Shown: one piece after another, positions 25,797 to 32,075 of the stretch
How the letters are laid out: the number at the start of each line of letters is the position of its first letter
How positions within the stretch are numbered: position 1 is the stretch's first letter
Assembly (NCBI GenBank): GCA_001443525.1
Contig: LKPX01000025.1
Location: 1 to 47,021 of the forward strand
Length of the DNA: 47,021 nt
Reading direction: 5' to 3'
Source of the DNA: Desulfobacteraceae bacterium RAAP-1
Lineage (GTDB): Bacteria; Desulfobacterota; Desulfobacteria; Desulfobacterales; Desulfatirhabdiaceae
Notes under the pieces: model-generated
Seen by the model: the letters and a program-made list of their open reading frames with translations, nothing else
Told to the model about the DNA's origin: nothing
Databases searched by the model: none
Position numbers and translations under genes: made by a program

Positions 25797-27018
25797 GATC
25801 CTGTCCCTTTTGAATTGTAAAACCCAGAACGCCGCAGACCGTGTTTGCGATCATCCATTCTTCATCCGTGCGGATGACGCGGACCGTGACACGACTGTCC
25901 GCAACGGAAATTACGCCCGCATTCGCCGCATTTTGCTTTTCTGCAAGTTCGATTCCCAGAAATCCCAGCCCATCGCAAATGCGGGTGCGGACCACGGGCG
26001 CATTCTCGCCGATGCCGCCCGCGAACACCAGCGTGTCCAGTCCGCCCAGCGCTGCCGCGAATCCGCCGATCCATTTCTTGACCTGGTAGCAGAACAGCGC
26101 GATTGCTTCAGCGGCCCGCACATCCTGTGTTTCACGGCCAAGCAGGTCCCGCATGTCGGAGCTGGTCTCCGATATGCCGAGCAGCCCGGACTGGAAATTG
26201 ACCATCTCGTTGAATCGCTTATCATCAAGGCCTTCGGTGCGCGCCAGATACCAGATGAGTCCGGGGTCAAGATCGCCGGAGCGGGTACTCATCGGCACCC
26301 CGGCGGTCGGGGTGAAGCTCATGCTGGTGTCCACGGGTTTGCCGTCACGCACTGCCGCCAGACTTGCCCCATTACCGAGGTGGGCGAGGATGACCCGGCC
26401 TTGCGCCGCTTCCGGCCCGGCCAGTTGAGCCAGTTCTTTCATTAAAAACGCATACGACAGCCCGTGAAACCCATACCGTCGCACGCCTTTCTCTTCGTAG
26501 CGGCGCGGGATCGGAAGTAGCCGGGCTACGCGCGGCAGATCGTGGTGGAAAGCCGTGTCGAAACACGCCACTTGGGGCAGGGCGGGGAACCGGTGATGAA
26601 ACGCTTCGGTCAACAGGATCTCCTCCGGCAGATGCTCGGGATCGAAGGGACTCAAGCCGTGCAGCGCTTCAACCATTTCCGGGGTGATGCGCTGTGGCTG
26701 GCTGTATTTCGGTCCGCCATGCACCACGCGATGCCCCACCGCGGACAATCCATCATGTCCGCCGCGTGCCTCGATCCAATCCATCAGGGTACCCACAGCC
26801 ACCGTGTGATCTGGCGCCGTCACCAGCCGCGAAAAGTTGTCCGCAGGGCTCAAGCCTTTCGCTCGAAAGGTGGCATCCGGCATTCCAATCCGGTCAATGC
26901 CGCCTTCCAGAATCCGTTGGAGCGCATCGCCGGCTTCGAACAGCGCGAACTTAATGCTTGAGGAGCCGCCATTGATCGTCAGGATGCATGGATTTGCCGG
27001 TTTTAAAGCCTTCGTCAT
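25774..27018 (-). CDS. ackA: Acetate kinase
   Basis: About 414 residues from the ATG at 27018 ([16 protein letters not shown] upstream); a frame open to 27108 is probably not native. Motifs: [13 protein letters not shown] (phosphate 1), [31 protein letters not shown] (phosphate 2), [14 protein letters not shown] and the adenosine motif [10 protein letters not shown]. It converts acetyl-phosphate and ADP to acetate and ATP. No phosphotransacetylase gene is adjacent, so its acetyl-phosphate is likely supplied by the overlapping phosphoketolase gene. The pair is a substrate-level ATP module. Confidence 0.96.
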   Translation of the reverse strand: MTKALKPANPCILTINGGSSSIKFALFEAGDALQRILEGGIDRIGMPDATFRAKGLSPADNFSRLVTAPDHTVAVGTLMDWIEARGGHDGLSAVGHRVVHGGPKYSQPQRITPEMVEALHGLSPFDPEHLPEEILLTEAFHHRFPALPQVACFDTAFHHDLPRVARLLPIPRRYEEKGVRRYGFHGLSYAFLMKELAQLAGPEAAQGRVILAHLGNGASLAAVRDGKPVDTSMSFTPTAGVPMSTRSGDLDPGLIWYLARTEGLDDKRFNEMVNFQSGLLGISETSSDMRDLLGRETQDVRAAEAIALFCYQVKKWIGGFAAALGGLDTLVFAGGIGENAPVVRTRICDGLGFLGIELAEKQNAANAGVISVADSRVTVRVIRTDEEWMIANTVCGVLGFTIQKGQDHENKKGI

Positions 27019-27204
27019 TGTCGCTTTCCTCATCGTCTTTTCTTCTGTCGGGCGGATCATCGCTGCCACAGAATGTGTGCATCTTAGATGATTTCCAGCA
27101 AAGAACACCTTGTACCGAAATTTATGGGTAACCTTAGATTTATATTCCCCCCTTGAGGGGGGGCAGGGGGGGGCTTCCCAAAATGGTATATTCTATGTTG
27201 GAAA

Positions 27205-28131
27205 TCACCTTATCGCGTTTACTGGTGGTGGTACACGGCCTCCGCATCCCGCGTGTTCCTCACAGATCAATGGGTCGTCGGGTTTGCGCTCCAACTCCGC
27301 AATGACCTGGGCGCCAAGCAGCAGGATTATGGCGACGACCTCTATGCTGAGAAGCGCCACCACCGTTATGGCGATGGAACCGTAAATCACATTCACGATG
27401 GATATGGCTGCATAATACCAGATCAGCACCCGGCGGGTGATTTCCCATAAAACCGCTGCGGTTATTCCGCCGATGAGTGCGTGGCGAAACCTGACCCGCA
27501 CCCCCGGCATCACCAGATAGATGGAGGTGAGCATCAGCACCTCGCCGACGATTCCCAGGACATACAGCGCCACCCCGGTAGCGCCGCCAAGGTTCAGACT
27601 CCAGCCAAGAATTGTCAAATGCCTGCTTTCCAGAGTCTCGATGGCGCCTACAATAAACGACACCAGCCCAATACCGAGCCCCATCACAAGGATATACACA
27701 TAGGGAATAATCGCGGAGATGAGAAAGTAGCGGCGATGAATCCTGTCCCGCTGGAAAAAGATCACCGACATGGCGTTTTGAAGCATCGAAAATGCCAGGG
27801 AACTGAAGAACAGCATGTCAAGAAACCCGACGATGCCGATCACGTTACGGTGTTCAAGAAATGTCCGTACCTGTTCGGTCAAAGTTGCCGCATAGCCGGG
27901 AATCATCATTCCCAGATATGTTGACAAGGTGTGAATCAACTGCTGCTCTTCCATAAAATGCGTCAGAACAATGGGCACGAGAATTGACAGGGGCACGATT
28001 GACAAAAGGGTATAATAGGCGACAGCTCCGGCCAACAAGAACCCCTTGTTGCGTCTGAAGCCGTTCACGATGCAAAGCAAAAAGCCATAAAAACGGCCCA
28101 TCAATCGGTATGTTTTTTGCTTTCTGTTCAT
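27205..28131 (-). CDS. YihY/virulence factor BrkB family membrane protein
   Basis: 308 residues with about six membrane segments. Family features are the N-terminal NKGFLLAGAVAYYTLLSIVP, the central FSSLAFSMLQNAMSVIF and the C-terminal region IYGSIAITVVALLSIEVVAIILLLG in outline. The hydrophilic tail (AELERKPDDPLICEEHAGCG) is cytoplasmic. The family is of unsettled function, with proposals of transport or envelope roles. It lies between the 87-residue ORF and ackA on the same strand. The 186 bases before ackA hold a C-run/G-run palindrome and no gene. Confidence 0.88.
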   Translation of the reverse strand: MNRKQKTYRLMGRFYGFLLCIVNGFRRNKGFLLAGAVAYYTLLSIVPLSILVPIVLTHFMEEQQLIHTLSTYLGMMIPGYAATLTEQVRTFLEHRNVIGIVGFLDMLFFSSLAFSMLQNAMSVIFFQRDRIHRRYFLISAIIPYVYILVMGLGIGLVSFIVGAIETLESRHLTILGWSLNLGGATGVALYVLGIVGEVLMLTSIYLVMPGVRVRFRHALIGGITAAVLWEITRRVLIWYYAAISIVNVIYGSIAITVVALLSIEVVAIILLLGAQVIAELERKPDDPLICEEHAGCGGRVPPPVNAIR

Positions 28132-28164
28132 GATGCGATAAGAAACTCTCCAGGGATTCGGATG

Positions 28165-28428
28165 TTACCGAGCCTTTCCACTTTTTACGAAGCCGTCAAA
28201 AGTGGAGTGGAAAGGATTCGCTTCATCCTTGCATGCGTTGGGAAAACACGGAACTGTTTGCGTAGAAGCCGGAAAATCCGGCGGTTCATCTCCAATGGAT
28301 TGGAGAGCGCGATCTGTTTCAGGGCTCCAGTTGTTAAATTCATCAACTGGAGAAACTTTCTTGGTCGTGACTGCTTCTGATGAAAATTGGATTTCCTGGG
28401 TCTTTTGTTTTAAGCCGTTATTTTCCAT
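28165..28428 (-). CDS. Hypothetical 87-residue hydrophilic protein downstream of cassette 3
   Basis: MENNGLKQKTQEIQFSSEAV is followed by a low-complexity Pro/Glu/Asp-rich middle (DEFNNWSPETDRAL, DEPPDFPAST) and two Cys (VPCFPNACKD). GGGAGAA precedes the ATG at 28428 by 8 bases. The C-terminal STFDGFVKSGKAR is encoded by a relic MITE end at 28179-28197, so the original C-terminus was probably replaced. It is the first ORF after sigma-54 cassette 3 and precedes the BrkB-like gene. No recognisable family. Confidence 0.55.
   Translation of the reverse strand: MENNGLKQKTQEIQFSSEAVTTKKVSPVDEFNNWSPETDRALQSIGDEPPDFPASTQTVPCFPNACKDEANPFHSTFDGFVKSGKAR
28179..28197. repeat. Solitary MITE terminal-repeat relic
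   Basis: CACTTTTTACGAAGCCGTC equals the right-hand MITE end (GACTTTTTACGAAGCCGTC) at 18 of 19 positions. It lies inside the 3' end of the 87-residue ORF. The surrounding TTTCCACTTTT and AAAAGTGG can pair as a hairpin. Confidence 0.6.
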
Positions 28429-28552
28429 GACGATTCTCCCTTACTGATGCTGGATATTTTGTATAGGTGTCAGCGGGATAATGAAGAATCAAATAGAACG
28501 ATATGCTCATTAGTCGTCTTGACAGTTACTTCTTGTTGAGTATTCTTAACAA

Positions 28553-28699
28553 TTCAATTTTTATGCCAGGGCTCAAACACTCAGTAACACGTCGTCCATC
28601 GTTTTGATTTTTAAGAATAATTAAGTAATAAGGCGTTTAAAGAGCTGTCATGAACAGGCATTTAAAAAAGATCATATTTAGCCAGTGGTCGTATATGAC
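28553..28699 (-). promoter_or_regulatory. Sigma-54 promoter/enhancer cassette, copy 3
   Basis: Minus-strand promoter TGGCATAAAAATTGAA (28553-28568) keeps GG-N10-G but has GA instead of GC at -12. The dyad is GTCGTATATGAC (28688-28699, one mismatch), preceded by ATCATAT near 28671. The intervening bases (for example GTTTTGATTTTTAAGAATAA) align with copies 1 and 2. It is the most degenerate copy. It points at the 87-residue ORF and the YihY-ackA-xfp genes. It fills most of the 338-base gap 28429-28766; its enhancer end abuts a broken toxin gene. Confidence 0.68.
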
Positions 28700-28766
28700 T
28701 TTTTTCAGGTCTCTTTGATGTGGGCGGTAACTCCTGATTTCCAGTGACAAATTCTGGAGGGCGAAC

Positions 28767-28883
28767 ATGTCCGCCAAAGAAGAGGCCGCGTTAAGTCTTG
28801 CCGCCGAACCTTTTATATCGACGGGCGATAAACAAGTTCAAGAGCTTTTGGCGATTGGCTCCATATGGGAGGTGTTATCATGA
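28767..28883 (+). pseudogene. C-terminal remnant of a RelE/HigB-type toxin
   Basis: In frame, WRANMSAKEEAALSLAAE is followed by DKQVQELLAIGSIWEVLS and a stop. This resembles the end of RelE/HigB2 toxins (RANI..KE..AL..LA..., then a final aliphatic helix and (L/I)xEV). Homology begins near 28750, just after cassette 3; the catalytic N-terminal two-thirds are gone. The stop overlaps the ATG of the HTH antitoxin, the usual coupling in this class. Confidence 0.75.
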
Positions 28884-29182
28884 GTGAGATTTTGGATATT
28901 GCACACGATATGGCAAAAGACCTGTTTAAGATTGGAGCTATGAACGAAATCACAATGCGCGAAATCGAAGCGCTGTGTTTACCTCCAATTCGCCCCTTTC
29001 GGCCAGAGGACATCCGAGGCATTCGCACGGCCAACCATGTCAGCCAGGCAGTATTTGCGGCAATTATGGGAATTGGCAAAACAACAGTGCAACAGTGGGA
29101 ACAGGGGCAGAAAAAACCAAGCGGAGCGGCGCAACGACTTCTCGACATCATTGATCGAAAGGGTTTGTCCGCGCTTGGGTAG
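28880..29182 (+). CDS. HigA/NadS-like HTH antitoxin (orphaned)
   Basis: 100 residues from the ATG at 28880 (GGGAGGTG upstream). The Cro/C1-type helix-turn-helix is in the second half (FRPEDIRGIRTANHVSQAVF, then AAIMGIGKTTVQQWEQGQKKP), and the N-terminal region (MSEILDIAHDMAKDLFKIGA) probably bound the toxin. The toxin gene upstream is truncated, leaving a solitary antitoxin or repressor beside the defence operon. The 148 bases between it and the helicase stop (29183-29330) contain nothing I recognise. Confidence 0.85.
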   Translation: MSEILDIAHDMAKDLFKIGAMNEITMREIEALCLPPIRPFRPEDIRGIRTANHVSQAVFAAIMGIGKTTVQQWEQGQKKPSGAAQRLLDIIDRKGLSALG

Positions 29183-29330
29183 TTTTTTTGCTACCTATGG
29201 CCGGTTAAGAAACTTCCAAATGAATTCCTTCGCGAACTTGCAGGTGGTGGATGATCTGAAAGAGCTTGTCCGCATGGGGATTTCCCTTCTCCGACACCTT
29301 CCACGTTTGAAAAGATGAAAAAATACCAAT

Positions 29331-32072
29331 CTACCACATCGAAAGCAGCATTTGCGTCGCATCCGCCTGATTGAGTACCTCTACGGTGCTGTCCCAGTCA
29401 GCATCCAGAGATTCAGTGGTCTCTTTCAGAGCAAAGGGGTTCTGCTCCCGCTCGGCGATAACGGTAAGAATCGTATTTTCGTCCCACTCCCTGTCTTCCA
29501 GCATGTCGGTCACCCACTGATCTATAATGAAATCCGGAATGGTGCCGAAGATGGCTGTGATTTCCTGGATGCGGCCGGAGAGAGTCTGAAAGAGCTTCAG
29601 TTCCGCTCCCTTGTCATAGCGCATGTTGTAGAAGGGAATCCTTTTGGCCAGAGTGCCGCGCTGAACACGCCCCTTGCGCTGCTCCAGCAAGGTTGGGTTC
29701 CATGGCAGATCCAGATTAATGAGGCAGCCAAGTTTCTGCAAGTTGAGACCCGTACTCGCGGCATCGGTGCCAATCAGAAGTTTGAGCCGTCCCTTCACCA
29801 CCTTTTCTTTAAGCAAATCCCGATTCACGCTGTGAATCTTGCCGCCTTCGAACAGCTTGCTGGCGCTGCTGTTGGTATAGAGGCCGATTGGTTCTTCAAT
29901 GTGCTTCACCAGGTACTCGGCCAGGGCGTAAGCGGAGTCATAGAACTGGCTGAAAATCAGCACGCCCCGATCAAGCCAGGTGCGCCCTTCGAACCCCAAC
30001 GCCAGAATCTCCCGTACGCGCTCGAACTTCGGGTCGTCTTCCCGATCCAGATGGCGCGCCACGTGTTCCTCAAGCCGCTGAAGAAGTGCTTTTTCACTCT
30101 CGGCAAGGGGGTAAATGGACTGAGCATCGTCATCCGGGTCATCCTCAATGTCAAACGGCCTCCCGACCAGCATCTTGCGGGTGGTTTTCAGCCCGGCCTC
30201 CAGCGAACTGCCAATCCGCCGCTGCAAGAGGGTCTTGATGAAGCCCCCCGCCTTTTTTTCGCGGTGAAGCGCTTTGGCAAAATCCTCGGCCAACTCGAAG
30301 GCCTGTTCCATGCTGTGAGAGCATAGGATCGGCTGACCATCGCCAAACGCCACCATCTCGATCTTCACCAGCTTCCCTTCCGCTTCCAGGCGATCGCGGG
30401 AGCGTTTAACGACCCACTGCGTAAACGGGTTCACCTCCCGCAGCGTCATGAAATCCAGATCAAAGGAACGCGATGGGTCGAGCCTGTCCAGGTCGGCATT
30501 GGTCGCCAGGTCCTCAGTGACTGAAAGCCCCAGGTCGTAGCGAATCCAATCGAACACTTCCGTGCGGGCATCCAGACGGGCCGGAAGCGGATTTCTCCAG
30601 TACTGCCATTTTTCATAAAGTTGATCCAACTCTTTACGACCGGCAATAATGTCAAATATCTCCGGTCCGTTTGACATCTGCCATAAACTATTGTGACTGC
30701 CCAGCACCTGAGGATTGTTGACAGAAAGGATGGAAAGCAGGTCCCACAACTCCATCGGGTGCAGTTGCACCGGAGTGGCCGTGGCCAGCAGCATGGTCTT
30801 TGTGCGGGTGGCCAGTTGCTCGGCGAACCGGTAGAGCCGCTTTTTTTCCGGCATTTTGTAAACATTGCTGGGCGAAAGATTGCCCCTCCGTATCTTGTGC
30901 GCCTCATCCCAGATCACGCAGGAATAGCGTTTCTCCAGAAGCTGCTCCATCAAATTGCGGTTGCGCTCGGAGAGGGCTGCGCTGGTAATAACCGAAGTGG
31001 AGATAATGCCGATCTTGCGGGGACAATTGGTGAGCCTGTCGGGGAGCGCGGGGTGAAACTCGTCCCGTTCGGTCAGCCAGCCGCCATTCTCCCAGCGGGC
31101 AGAAGGGATGGCAAGCTTCAACAGAAGCTCTTCCTGCCACTGGGCCAGGATCGGCTTGGGAGCGACAATCAGGATCGGCAAAGAATCAAGAATCCCGATG
31201 AGCTTGGCCAGGGCGCCAAGTTGCAGGGTCTTGCCCAGCCCCACCCCATCACAGAGCAGAAAGCGAGCCCCCCGCTGGGGATCTGCCTTGTACTTGAGAT
31301 GTTCGCTGAAGGCCAGGTTGATGAAATATTTCTGATGGTCCCAGAAACCGAACAATTCCGTGGAGGTGGGAACCTCTGCCAGAAGCGGCTCGGGTTTTGG
31401 CTTTTCCTGCCAGGCGCCGATATGTTCCAGGACTGTACGCTGGGACAGACGTCCGATCTGCTTAACGATAAACTCAGAAAGCGGAAACCCTTTTTCCCAG
31501 AGGGCTTCAAATTCCTGCTGGACCCAGGTGACGCTTGCGGGGTCGTCGTCCTCCCAGACCAGTTCATAGTTCCGGGTCCAGGCGCGGGAGCTGTCGTTGG
31601 CGCTGCCGATAAAGGATGTGCTGCCCTGTGTGCCTTCAATTACCCCACCTTTGCCATGAACAAAGCCGAACTCGCTGTCCGGAATGATGCGGATTTCAAA
31701 CAGTCGGTCGTTCCTGCCGGATGAGGTCAGAAGCGCATGCAAAATCTTCAGCCTATCCTGTGCCTCGCTGCCGTGTACATCCACCAGGTGGGTGAACTGC
31801 CCGGCGTTCCAGGCCAGCCGCAACAGGCTCTCCTCCAGCTCCTTGCGCCGTCCGCCGGTGGACATCCGCACGGTCTTTACATCCTCGGCGCTCACCTCGG
31901 TGTTACAGACGATCCGTACCTGAGGGATGCCAGCCAGTTCCGTCGCTGCCAGCTCCAGCAAGCTGCTCTGAAAGTAGCCGGCGATCCGATCGTAGCGACA
32001 GGCGCCCGTCAGGCGCTGTTTAAGGAAGTCCGAATAAAGGCTTCCGCGGCGGGAGCTGTAACGGTGCAGCAT
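29331..32072 (-). CDS. PLD-like nuclease / SNF2-type helicase (anti-phage associated)
   Basis: 913 residues. The N-terminal phospholipase-D-like domain has H139-x-K141 (FVHGKGGVIEG, then GSANDSSRAW), the single HKD half-site typical of such nucleases. The SNF2 helicase follows: motif I DGVGLGKT (K281), motif II VIWDEAHKIR, motif III LLATATPVQL, and C-terminal motifs LLIGTDAASTGLNLQ and LEQRKGRVQRG. It is the last gene of the DUF499-DUF3780-DUF1156-helicase order known from defence islands. It starts 3 bases after the methyltransferase stop, so the genes are one operon. It probably translocates on and cleaves or excludes foreign DNA; mechanism inferred. Confidence 0.92.
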   Translation of the reverse strand: MLHRYSSRRGSLYSDFLKQRLTGACRYDRIAGYFQSSLLELAATELAGIPQVRIVCNTEVSAEDVKTVRMSTGGRRKELEESLLRLAWNAGQFTHLVDVHGSEAQDRLKILHALLTSSGRNDRLFEIRIIPDSEFGFVHGKGGVIEGTQGSTSFIGSANDSSRAWTRNYELVWEDDDPASVTWVQQEFEALWEKGFPLSEFIVKQIGRLSQRTVLEHIGAWQEKPKPEPLLAEVPTSTELFGFWDHQKYFINLAFSEHLKYKADPQRGARFLLCDGVGLGKTLQLGALAKLIGILDSLPILIVAPKPILAQWQEELLLKLAIPSARWENGGWLTERDEFHPALPDRLTNCPRKIGIISTSVITSAALSERNRNLMEQLLEKRYSCVIWDEAHKIRRGNLSPSNVYKMPEKKRLYRFAEQLATRTKTMLLATATPVQLHPMELWDLLSILSVNNPQVLGSHNSLWQMSNGPEIFDIIAGRKELDQLYEKWQYWRNPLPARLDARTEVFDWIRYDLGLSVTEDLATNADLDRLDPSRSFDLDFMTLREVNPFTQWVVKRSRDRLEAEGKLVKIEMVAFGDGQPILCSHSMEQAFELAEDFAKALHREKKAGGFIKTLLQRRIGSSLEAGLKTTRKMLVGRPFDIEDDPDDDAQSIYPLAESEKALLQRLEEHVARHLDREDDPKFERVREILALGFEGRTWLDRGVLIFSQFYDSAYALAEYLVKHIEEPIGLYTNSSASKLFEGGKIHSVNRDLLKEKVVKGRLKLLIGTDAASTGLNLQKLGCLINLDLPWNPTLLEQRKGRVQRGTLAKRIPFYNMRYDKGAELKLFQTLSGRIQEITAIFGTIPDFIIDQWVTDMLEDREWDENTILTVIAEREQNPFALKETTESLDADWDSTVEVLNQADATQMLLSMW

Positions 32073-32075
32073 GGC

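Noticed and set aside
9453-28428. Transmissible locus of stress tolerance (heat-resistance island)
   Set aside because: FtsH and small stress proteins are present, but the hallmark small heat-shock proteins, ClpK, YfdX and HdeD-type genes are absent.
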